A DNA stretch of 64,000 nucleotides from Silene conica. Taxonomy: Eukaryota; Streptophyta; Magnoliopsida; Caryophyllales; Caryophyllaceae. Each line of letters begins with the position of its first letter. The stretch's first letter is position 1. The stretch lies in contig CM055312.2 in assembly GCA_029255685.2 (NCBI GenBank), forward strand, positions 53,850,202-53,914,201. Reading direction: 5' to 3'. The notes below the pieces were generated by a model that searched no databases, was not told the origin of the DNA, and saw only the letters and a list, made by a program, of their open reading frames with translations. Made by a program: the position numbers and the translations under genes. Of this stretch, positions 46,621-57,021 are shown piece by piece.

Positions 46621-47330
46621 TAAAGGTTCAGCGGTCAACTTAAGACATAACCTAGATACTAAATCACTTTCACAAACAAGGACTCAGAGGCCAACTTAAG
46701 GCATAGACCTTGGTATCAATAATCACAAGCAATGTGTCCAGAGGTGAACTTAACACATATCCCACTACCATACAAGCAAAGGGTCCAGAGGTAAACTTAA
46801 CACATATCCCAATACACAACTCAGTAATGGGTCCAAAGGTGAACTTAACACATATCCCACTACAAACAAATGTCGGGTCCAGAGGTGAACTTAACACATA
46901 TCCCAACATACATACACAAGCAATGGGTCCAGAGGTGAACTTAACACATATCCCACTACAAACAAATGTCGGGTCCAGAGGTGAACTTAACACATATCCT
47001 AACATACATACACAAGCAATGGGTCCAAAGGTGAACTTATCACATATTCCACTGCCACAAACAAGTATTGGGTCAAGAGGTGAACTTAACATATATCCCA
47101 ATACACAGCTATCGCACACCGGGTCCAGAGGTGAACTTAACACATATCCCGATATACGACAATCGATCACGTGTCAGGTCCAGAGGTGAACTTAACACAT
47201 ATCCTGACACGCCACAAGCAAAACACGTAATGGGTCCAGAGGTGAACTTATCACATATCCCATGACGCGACATATAACTCATGTATTAAGCTCCGAGGCC
47301 AGCTTAAGGCATACCTTAATACGCATCAAT
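46621..47330 (-). repeat. Array of hairpin-like units in the H 5' LTR
   Basis: Partner of 28446-29145 with the same unit order and ~14 units. Several cores carry single changes, but the arms of units such as CGTGTCAGG / CCTGACACG are kept. Confidence 0.85.
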
Positions 47331-47604
47331 CCAATAGCATCCAAAGAGAGTAACTAACCTATAGTTCTAATCTCTTATACCACTAAACAACACTTAATTG
47401 ATCTCGGGAACTAAGTTGAGAGAGAGCCGGTTTCCCTTTCGGTTACCCGACCGGGGGGGTCTCTATCCTCTCTCCATTCCCGAACCCAATATAGTGTCGC
47501 CCATCCTCTGGGGACCTCAAACACACAAATAAGGTACACGGAACGAATCTCAAACAAAAACGATCAACCGATTAAAATTTAAAACCATCTTAAGGTAAAC
47601 AGGG

Positions 47605-48000
47605 CTCTCAACCGGTCAGTGGCAGGCAACCGGCTGACCGTCTGGCAACCCATGCTCTTTACCATTCTTTAAAAACAAAACAATGTACCAAGGGCTCCCA
47701 GCCGGTCGGCAGGCAGCCGGCCTACCGGCTGGACACCCACTCTTTCTCTTCCTCTTCCTTTAAACACGCAAAAAGGCTAAAGGGGTTTTTAGCCGGTCGG
47801 CAGGCAGCCGATCTACCGGCTGGGGAACCAATTCCCACAAAATCCTTTTACGCAAACACTATAAAAAGGGGCTCCCAGCCGGTCAGCAGGCAGCCGGCCT
47901 ACCGGCTGGGCACCCAATCCCTCTACAATTCAAAACACGCGAAAAACTTCATAATGCACTCCCAGCCGGTCGACCGCCGGCCGGTCGGTCGACCGGCTCA
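47605..48000 (-). repeat. GC-rich near-palindrome array in the H 5' LTR
   Basis: Partner of 29424-29840, five units. One unit has lost GC-rich bases in one arm (TTTTTAGCCGG). Confidence 0.82.
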
Positions 48001-49044
48001 GGACTCCTGAGCGTAAAAATCGCATTTCACAATAACATTCAAAGCCGACCAAATCGACACCAATTCTCTAAATTTGCAACAACAACATACTACCCAGTAT
48101 ATACACTACCTATAGGATGTATAAGCAAGCAACAAACCCAACAAGAAGGTCATCTTATGATCAAACTTAGTATTCGTCTTAAGGATGAAATATCTGAAAA
48201 TCAACATATAGGCATGTGAAACACCATCTAAGCATATGAACATCATATTTGTGCATTCCTAGCATGATTCTAAGTCCATACAACATAAACAACATACAAA
48301 ATCAGAAACTTCCACATCCAAACATCAAGAAATGCTATTTTATCAAATAAAGGCCGAGTTTCTCATTATTGTCACCTTTACTTAGCGAAACCTTCGAGAT
48401 CTTGTTCAATAATCACCAATTCCTCTTCCGGCTAACACAAACACCGCCTAAAACAACAAAACATCACCACTATTCACGAATTTCGAAACTACAAGAGCAG
48501 GCCGAAATTTTGACGGAAAGATTATGAGATAAAACTTAACTATAAACAAGGAGGGCGAGAAGAGGAATCCGTGGCCGCGAAAATCGTCTCAATCGGATAA
48601 GAAACGAAGATTCTATGAGCATTTTAAGATTGAAGGAGAAATTCATAAAAATGGTGTTTGATGTTATGTTTACAATCTGAAAAATGAAATGAAGGAGGGA
48701 GGTAGAGGATGGTGGGGTTAGGGTTTTGTGAGGAAAAAGAGGGGAAATGGGTCCATTAGCAAGTTAGGCCCATAAGACAAGTTTTAAGACGGTTTAAGCT
48801 AAGAACACCGACTTAAGGTCACTATAAACTTAAGACGATATAAATATTTTCGGACTATGAAATTAAATTGCTAAGACGTAAACTACGCAATTAAATAAAA
48901 TCTTATTTAAATCCTTTTAAATATTCTCACATAAATTAATCAGATATTTAAATGAAATACCAAGAATTACGAAATATAAATTATTTCTCGAACTTGAACT
49001 TAAAATCTTTAAACTTCCAAGTCCCGAAATATTGGGATGTTAAA

Positions 49045-50033
49045 ATTTACTCCTTGCCAGTGTGCGGGTCCCGGGTTGCTTTGGAAACGACTTACCAAGC
49101 CAACCGCATAGCAAATGTCCGACCATGTACACAACATGGCATACATCAAACTACCAATCGCATTGGCATATGGAACTTTGCTCATTTGCTTCTTTTCTGA
49201 ATCTGTTTTAGGTTATTGATCAAGGCTTAGAGTTTTACCCTTTTCAACTGGAGTGTCAATGGGTTTGGAATTATGCATATTGAATCGTTCCAACACTTTT
49301 TTAATATATGACTCTTGAGACAAACCAAGGAGTTTCTTAGAACGATCTCTCATAATTTCTACACCTAGGACATACCTAGCTTCGCCCATATCCTTCATCT
49401 CAAAGACAGAGGATAGCCATTGCTTAGCGGCATTAATCATCTCCAAGTTGTCACCAGCTCGTAGTATATCATCAACATATAACGAGAGAAACACAATCCC
49501 TTTTGCAGTTTTGTTGACATACACACAATGATCTTCATCCACCATATAGAAGCCAAACTCAGTTATAGCCTCATGGAATCTGAAATACCATCGCCTAGAA
49601 GACTGCTTAAGACCATATATAGATCTTTTGAGACGACACACTTTGTCATCTTCACCTTTTGAGACAAACCCAATAGGTTGATTCATATAGATCTCTTCCT
49701 CAAGTGTCCCATTGAGGAAAGCAGTCTTTACGTCCATTTGGAACAACTCCAAGTCCAAATGGGCAACTAGAACTAGTAGGAGGCGAATAGAGGCAAGTCT
49801 CACCACAGGAGAAAATGTCTCATCATAGTCTATACCCTCAATTTGGGTAAAACCTTTTGCTACCAATCGGGCTTTGAACTTATAAATTGACCCATCCGCT
49901 TTACGCTTGACTTTGAAAACCCATTTGTTCCCAATTGACTTACGTTTAGAAGGAAGGTCAACAAGTTCCCAAACTCCATTCCTAGTCATAGAGTCCATCT
50001 CATCCTTCATAGCATCCATACACTCTTGACTAT
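49045..50033 (-). mobile_element. Copia element J, reverse transcriptase part
   Basis: Minus-strand copia RT coding sequence: NGVWELVDLP, KWVFKVKRKADGS, FSPVVRLASIR, MDVKTAFLNGTLEEE, LKRSIYGLKQSSR, YVDDIL and KDMGEARYVLGVEI. It belongs to a different copia lineage from A. The 5' portion is cut off by K at 50034, and the RNase H part lies at 27188-27747 beyond insertion H. It is a fossil with at least one break. Confidence 0.85.
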
Positions 50034-51038
50034 TGTGGGGAATATAACATGTATTCGCCCTAAACATGAAGGATTATAACGAAACATACAATTGTGATTA
50101 TAGTCATAAGATAAGAAAAACAACATGAAAAGAATACAACCTTTGGTCGTAGCGCGATTGGCCTAAGAACAGGAATTAAAGCAAATTCCCTCCTATAACT
50201 TGCACCCAAGACTTAGATTGAGACGATGTCGCGTGTGCTAGAAAGGCTCTCTGATTGCCTTGCAATATGGGGAGAGTTTTGTGAGGTTTTGATGTGAGAT
50301 ATGAGTTTTGGGAGAAGGATGCTCTCAAAACCCTAATTGTCAGAATAATAAAACACCAGTAGTTGACAAAAGGAGAATAACTCTCCTTTTGTATCCTACA
50401 CGTTCGGCCGAGTTGAAGTATGGTGAGAGTGGGCTTTTCCACTCTCATCTTATTCCAATGCGTGTTTCGACCCGATTTGCTAAAATATAATTCGCGGGTA
50501 TTTAATTATAAATCGTATACATGTTATCAGATATTAATGCATTTGTCACAATGTGCAGTCGATACATTAATAATGGTCTGATAAGAAAATTACGATATTG
50601 TATAATTAGCTCAATTAATATAACTGTTTATATTAATACGCGAATTCAATATTTAATTAAATATAACCGTATACATTTAATTTACGGATTAATCATGTAA
50701 TCCGTATTAGCTAAAATTATTTAATCCGTATTAAATAATAATCTTAACATCTTATTGACTAATTTAATAGTCAATACCTCTGACTAACTGTTTAGTCGTA
50801 TCCGGAATAAATTGTAACATTCCGCTTTTTCGTAAATTATATTTTAAAAGTTTTAATTGTTTTTACGGGATAAATAATATTTTTAATAGTTAATGTTAAT
50901 TTATTTTAAAAAAATAATTCATAAGATCCGTCTTAAGAACCTTATTAAGTCCTTAAGACGAATATAACTTGGCAAGTAAACCGACTCAACAAACCCACTC
51001 ACTTTCAAGTCCGTTTCCATCTAAACGGAAAGGACAAC

Positions 51039-51046
51039 TTATAAAC
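51039..51046 (+). promoter_or_regulatory. TATA box of the G LTR
   Basis: CTTATAAACCCC, about 230 bp from the LTR start. The same TTATAAACCCCTAAA context recurs at about 57247 and, as ATTATAAACCCCTAAA, in I at about 60591. If used, nearly all of the LTR, including both arrays, is transcribed. Confidence 0.6.
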
Positions 51047-51178
51047 CCCTAAACCCCTTGAATGTGTCGACATATTGTTATCCTCAAAACATAACACAGT
51101 CAGCTTCATTTCTCAAAATCCTCTTTAAATCTCCTTCTTCTTCTCCATTTTTCTCCATCATCCGTTCACCGAATCAAG

Positions 51179-51318
51179 GTAATAAATACATTTTCGGAAT
51201 CCTCATGACATTTGCAAGTCATCCGTCACTTCCATTTCTCGTCTCCTTCAACTCGAAATTTGGGCTGTTTTGGGTATAATCCGAGTTTTAAGCTCTAAAT
51301 CCGTTTTTCATGTTGTAG
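51179..51318 (+). other. Intron-like segment in the G LTR leader (140 nt)
   Basis: Donor AATCAAG|GTAATAAAT and acceptor TTGTAG|GGAG. The same 140-nt length is found at 57387-57526 in the 3' LTR and at 60731-60870 in I. Splicing is inferred only. Confidence 0.45.
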
Positions 51319-51763
51319 GGAGAGGCTTAGAAGATCACAAGGAGGTTAGTGTCGGGATTGAAGAGGAGATAGGAGCTTAAACGCTTAAAAAGGTGACGAT
51401 AATGAGAAACTCGATTGTGAATATTAGCAATTTACATGTTTAAGATGTTTAAGTTTCTGTTTCTCTTATGTTATTTATGTTGAATGAACCTAGTATCATG
51501 CTAGGAATACCCAAGAATGTTGCTCATATGCTTGGTTTGTGTTTACATGTTCATAAGTTCATATTTCAGTTTTTCCATCCTTGCGACGGATACAAATTAT
51601 GATCAAAATATGATGTATTGGTTAAGTTTATGACTTGCTTCCACTTCCTATATGTTGTATGAATGCTGGGTAGAAGTTTGTTGTTGCAAATTTTGAGATT
51701 TAGTATAGTTTTGGTGTGGATTCGAAAATTATTGGGAAATGCGTCTTTGCGATCAGGCTCTCT

Positions 51764-52130
51764 AAGCCGGTCGACCGGCTGGGAGTATCTTTGGTGGTTT
51801 TTGCGGGTTTTTGGAGAAAATAGACTTTGAGCTGCCAGCTGGTGGGCCGGCTGCCTGCCGACCGGCTGGTAGCCTCTTTTGAGGTTCTTGCGCTTTTAGT
51901 AAGGCTTAGGATTTGAGGTGCCCAGCCGGTAGACCGGCCGCCTGCCAACCGGCTGGGAGCCTCTTTGGTAAGTCTGCGTGAATTGTGATTTGAGGGGATT
52001 TGGCTCCCCAGCCGGTAGGCCGGCTGCCTGCCGACCGGCTGGGAGCCCTTTTGGGTTATTTGCGCATTGAGAGGAGGAAGGCTGAGATGGGTGTCCAGCC
52101 GGTGGGCCGGCTGCCTGCCGACCGGCTGGG
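51764..52130 (+). repeat. GC-rich near-palindrome array, G 5' LTR
   Basis: Five units with outer arms CCAGCCGGT and ACCGGCTGG around a GGGCCGGCTGCCTGCCG-type centre, spaced about 65-100 bp. The first unit is shorter (AGCCGGTCGACCGGCT, a perfect palindrome). Confidence 0.88.
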
Positions 52131-52429
52131 GACCCCTGTAGCTTGTTTTTATTTCTTAATTCGTTTGTAACTTTTAAACGGTTGATCGGTTTTGATTGAA
52201 ATTCGTTCCTTGTACCTTTGATATATGTTTGAGGTCCCCGGAGGGTGGGCGACACTATATTGGGTTCGGGAATGGAGTGAGGATAGAGACCCCCCGGTCG
52301 GGTAACCGAAAGGGAAACCGGCTCTCCCTCATCTTAGTTCCCGGGATCAATTAAGTGTTGTTTAGTGGTTTAAGAAGTTAGAGCTATAGGTTAGTTTCTA
52401 TCTTTGGATGTTAATGGTTGAGTTGTATG

Positions 52430-53036
52430 TCGCGTGATGGGATATGTGTTAAGTTCACCTCTGGACCCATTACGTGTTTTGTATGTCGCGTATTGGGATA
52501 TGTGTTAAGTTCACCTCTGGACCCATTACGTGTTTTACTTGTGGCGTGTCAGGATATGTGTTAAGCTCACCTCTGGACCTGACACGTGATCGGTCGTCGT
52601 ACACGGGATATGTGTTAAGTTCACCTCTGGACCCGGTATGCGATAGCTGTGTATTGGGATATGTGTTAAGTTCACCTCTGGACCCAATACTTGTTTGTAG
52701 CATTGGGATATTTGTTAAGTTCACCTCTGGACCCTTTGCTTGTGGATGTATAGGGATATGTGTTAAGTTCACCTCTGGACCCTTTACTTGAATTGTATGT
52801 TTGGGGATATGTGTTAAGTTCACCTCTGGACCCTTTACTTGAATTGCATGTTGGGATATGTGTTAAGTTCACCTCTGGACCCGACATTGTTTGGTAGTGG
52901 GATATGTGTTAAGTTCACCTCTGGACCCATTGCTAGTGTTTATTGATATCTTGGTGTATGCCTTGAGTTGGCCTCTGGGTCCTTGATTGTGAAAGCGTGT
53001 TAGTGTTCAGGTTATGTCTTAAGTTGACCGCTGGAC
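52430..53036 (+). repeat. Array of ~12 hairpin-like units, G 5' LTR
   Basis: Core ATGTGTTAAGTTCACCTCTG. Perfect arms include CGTGTCAGG (52545-52553) with CCTGACACG (52578-52586), and GTATTGGG (52651-52658) with CCCAATAC (52683-52690). The two last units have diverged cores (GCCTTGAGTTGGCCTCTG and GTCTTAAGTTGACCGCTG). Confidence 0.88.
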
Positions 53037-53762
53037 CTTTTTACTTGATGTTTTATATCTGCTTGTCTTGAGATTGGTACAGTGGCAGATATGCATGATG
53101 AAGTTAATGATTGTATTACTTGAGTTATAGTTTGTTCATCCAAGGCATTGGATGACTCTTTGATCGGTTTCATAAATAGTTGGACTGAAAGACCTCCCGA
53201 CTGGGTAACCAGTAGGGAAACCGACTCTCCTTCCAAACGGTTTATGAAGTTGGTTGGGAGCCGTGCATTAGTGATTGCAGGATAGTTGATGATCAGTTGT
53301 TGAGATATTGTTATACTTCACATGTTTATATATGTTGGAGTATTCTGTTTGTATTGCTTGTTACGTGTCGTTACAAAAGGTGGCTAGGAGAACTCTAGTC
53401 ACTCCCCACTAATTGTGGCGTACATGTTTTCATGTATGTAGGTACATGCAGGTTGGACGGGGATCACTTGAGAGCTAGCGAGTGATGATCCTTTCATCAT
53501 ATGACTTACACTTCACCGATTAGCTACACTCTTAGTTTTTGATACAGTTCATGTTTTGGTGCCTGTAGGGATGTTCCATCCCAGGATTTGTATATATTTG
53601 GTTTCGGTACTTTGAACTGTTATACTTATCTATTTTGTTTATATCAGTTTTTAGTTTCAGTTTAATTCTCCTCGCATGTTGTTTAAGTTAAAAAGTTTAA
53701 ATTCCGCTGCATTTTTAGTACTTTGTGTGTTTTATATTTCCGCTTTCGCGAGGGGTTTTACA

Positions 53763-56700
53763 GTTGGTATCAGAGCATTATTGCTCCCGACGCACTCATG
53801 TGACCCCCAACCTTAACTTGACCAAATAAACAAATAATGAATGAGAGATGGGGTAGATTTAAGGACTTATATTGTAGTCTGTTTTGTGATTGCTTTTATT
53901 AGGCTCTAACGTGTTTGTTGATTGTCATTGACTTCACTTTTATAACTTTCGATCGACGAACCGTGGGCTTATCCATTTGGCGGTGGAGACCGGAGTTTCT
54001 ACCGAAGATAGAAGATTCGAGCTACGGTTGGAGAATGCTTCTGAGCCTTGAAGATACTCTTCTTTCTTGTGCATCACCTTCATTGATAACTCTGGATGCA
54101 CATCCTTCTTTTAGAATATTTGTCTATCTCACTTGAACAGATCTTCATATCTTTTCAGCTTAACCTTGTTGCTTGCTTTCTTAAGGTGCCCTCTAAGTAA
54201 CCTTCCCTTTTATTAGATTTGGAGGAACTAGTCTTAGGATAACCGTAAGCTGTGTTATGAGAAATATTATTATTTGAGGAATAACTTAGGAGGTATCGAG
54301 AGACATGTTTTGATGATCCAAGTGTCTAGTTGTCTATCCAATTGGGAGAGTGAAAGTGAGTGGTAGGGTACTTGCTTGAGGGTTGAGTTGTATACTTAGT
54401 GTTCGGTGGAACTTAATTTCGAGAACCATGCTTAGATTGTGAAAATTTGTGAATTTAAGAGTACTGTTTAAGGAGTTAGGTAAGATACTTGAGGTTATAG
54501 AGCAACCTGAAAGAATAGGCTTAAGATGCTAATGATGATGAGTGGATGATGAAGTGAGTTAGTATCACTTGACTTAGGTGAGTGATTGAGCTGAGAAAGG
54601 CTCGTTGTTGAGGAATACGAATCATTTGCTATAATAGTGGAATACTCAAAGAGTTTATGACTTAAGCCTAGAAGGAGTGAATCACTGTTTGACCCTATGT
54701 TGCTTAATGAATCTTAACGTTTAGTCATCGAAAATCTTAAGAGAAATTTGAGGATGCACCACCAGTTCGCGAATGGAATAAAGTAATACATTGGGAGATG
54801 TAAGTTCGGAAACATATTGATTTGAGTATGGATATCTAGCGAGCGGTAATGCAAGTTTAGTGGATATAGCATATGGGTTTGATAGCCTGAGAGTGTCATC
54901 GAGTTATCATTTGAGGGACTAGTAGAGATGAGACCTCTCAAACTTTTGGGAATAGGTAGTCGTAATGATGATATCGTTTAAAGTTTGGAAGATTAGGGTA
55001 TATAAATCATTGGAGCGAGGAATTGTTCGTGAGAACCGATATTTGAATGACTTGATTTGGAAAGTAAGAAGTGAGAATCCCGCGAGAATAGTGAGAGACC
55101 TGCACCTTAGAAGATTCCGCAATCGTTCTTTTTACGTCGCTTCTCTCCTTTCTTCTCCTTTGCTTCTCCGACTGCTCTTGGCTTCAACTTTGATTGGGGT
55201 CCACAGCCTAAAGTTTCTTACCTTGTCATCTTGTTGTTCCACGAGCCGTCTTCCGTGTGTCTCTCTCGAGACCTACGTCGTGTTTATCCCCGAAGTTCGT
55301 ATCTCATCTTCTCTTCTATGAGCCTCGTTCCTTTTCGTCTATATTAGTGGCGAGATTGACTTGTTCTTGGGATAGTGATACATGCCTTGAGGAATGTTTG
55401 GTTTTGCATTGTCAGGATTTGGTTGAGAGAGTGGGTGAGAATAATGTTCGGGCGATGTTGGGCAGTGTGCCATCTTGAGAGTCCATGTTAGATGGATTGT
55501 GTGTAAGTGATATTTGTAGATCTCTAAGCACCATTTGAGGATTGGAATAGAATGCTTGGAGTTATAGATGAGTTTTAGAGGAATGTGCCTTAGATAATGA
55601 TGATGTGGTCAAATGAATGAATGAGGTAAGTTAGTGCTACTTGATCTTGAGGAATTGCTTAATCGCAGGAAGGACCACTTACTTGAGGAACGAGAGTTAT
55701 TGCTAACGGTGTGAGAATATTGAGACGTTTACAAGTGGACTTATGGAGCTGACTGAGTATTGACCTTGAGTTACTTATGGAACCTCGACATTTGCCTATT
55801 GATGTACTTACAGGTAACCGTTGATGTTTGAGGTAATCGTAGAATAGAATTTGAAACTTATAAGTGTTCATAAATATCAATTGAGGAATCTCGGAATGTG
55901 AATGTCTAGGTCTTGTGGAACCTATAAGAGTGAAAGTTGTTACTTCTTCGGAACTTTCTTTGAGATGTACATTGTTGGTAGATGGTGGAAATCAGAGGAT
56001 TTAGAAGTTGTTACCTTAGTAAGATCTTGTTTTGAATGTTCATTGTGATAATGAAAATTGGAAATTTAAGATATCGAACCTTGTGGAATAGGTCTGCTAG
56101 AATCGAACTGTCAAAATTTAAGGTATAGAATAATGAGTACCGTATCTGGGGTTTTGAAGTTCGTTGTTATGGTAGTAGAGTTCCGGTTCAGCGTTTTGGA
56201 AGACTTCTTATTGTGGAATACCTTATTCTGTGGAGGAGATAATGATAAGAGGGATCGCGAAACCTCGGAGAGTCTAGAGATCACTTGAATTGTCCTTCTT
56301 GGGATATACTAGGAATCGTTGTAATGATGTTTTGATTATGGATTGAGCGGTTAGTGTACCCATGTTTTGCAAGAGTTACCGTCTTCCTTGACCTCTAACT
56401 TGGTTGTTCCCTTCCTTCAACCCTTCCTTGTACGTTCTCTCAGCCGTGAAACAAAAGGAACTCACAATCCTTCGTGTCCAAAGCAATCCCTATGATCGTT
56501 TCTACGCTCCCGGTGACTGTTTTTGGAATTTGTTCACTATTGTTAACCCTAAAAGTTGTAATTTTTGGAAAATCTTAATTGTTTTGAGGATTTGGAAACT
56601 GCTCCCTCTTTTGTTGAAAGTAAATAAAGGTCGATTTTAAAGAAAACTTGATTTTAAAGAGCGTAACGTTTTACGATTTTGTCGGATTTCAGCGTTGACT

Positions 56701-57021
56701 GCCACTAGAACTTGTTATTGGAGACGTCTGATAACCTGTGCTGTGCTTGTCAACACCGAATCAATCTAATTTTGAACTTTAATTGAACAAAATTTTGGGA
56801 CTTGTCTCAGATTTGGAATGTCGGACTCTTGAATACGTAACGAGAATCCCAATATCCATTGACAAGACTTGTGCCTTGAAACCTTGTCTTCTTGAAACCT
56901 TTTGAAAGATAAAGTTTTGGGTTGTCATGACCCATATGGTTCATTTTGAAAGTTAGAGTTGTTTTCGTACTTATTTCTGTCTTCGAGTTTCGAGGAAGAA
57001 ACTTATTGAAGATTGGGTGAT
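53763..57021 (+). other. Non-coding internal region of G
   Basis: 3.26 kb. The primer site TGGTATCAGAGC is at 53765-53776, and a purine-rich AAGATTGGGTGAT lies before the 3' LTR. The longest sense frame is 118 codons (54965-55321), without a known domain. Its 3' ~90 codons are shared with H (35699-35998). No retrotransposon proteins are visible. Confidence 0.78.

Larger units (their letters stand above)
27748..49044 (-). mobile_element. LARD-like non-coding LTR element H, with two nested insertions
   Basis: The element on the minus strand has its 5' LTR at 37281-49044, a primer site at 37266-37279, a non-coding internal region of 3.57 kb and a 3' LTR at 27748-33714. Without the nested LINE (30483-33311) and copia A2 (37980-46620), both LTRs are about 3.1 kb. 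The ends are TGTAACATCCC and GGGGTTTTACA. The flanks CTTTA (27743-27747) and ATTTA (49045-49049) are a target-site repeat with one change. No gag or pol is visible, so it must have been moved by another element's proteins. A GTTTCGAGGACGAAAC stretch and GGGGTGAT before the LTR resemble the 3' end of Ty3/gypsy Tekay-type elements (inference). The LTRs differ by a few percent. Confidence 0.85.
37281..49044 (-). repeat. 5' LTR of H (interrupted by copia A2)
   Basis: Matches the 3' LTR of H block by block. It is split at the start of the hairpin-unit array by A2, whose TAAAG target repeat lies at 37975-37979 and 46621-46625. Without A2 it is about 3.12 kb. Confidence 0.88.
50813..53762 (+). repeat. 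5' LTR of G
   Basis: In order: head TGTAACATTCCGC, TATA box near 51039, intron-like segment 51179-51318, GC-rich near-palindromes 51764-52130, first GC-rich module 52288-52327, hairpin-unit array 52430-53036, second module 53189-53233, tail GGGGTTTTACA. Confidence 0.92.

Noticed and set aside
51700-52255. Frames across the GC-rich near-palindromes (RQAAGPPAG-type repeats, minus strand)
   Set aside because: These are open because the GC-rich repeats lack stop codons. The partner LTR and H show frame changes between units, and the frame has no domain.
53915-54136. Short sense frames in the G internal region as relics of gag
   Set aside because: No gag, zinc knuckle or protease pattern is visible, and the frames are not kept in H.
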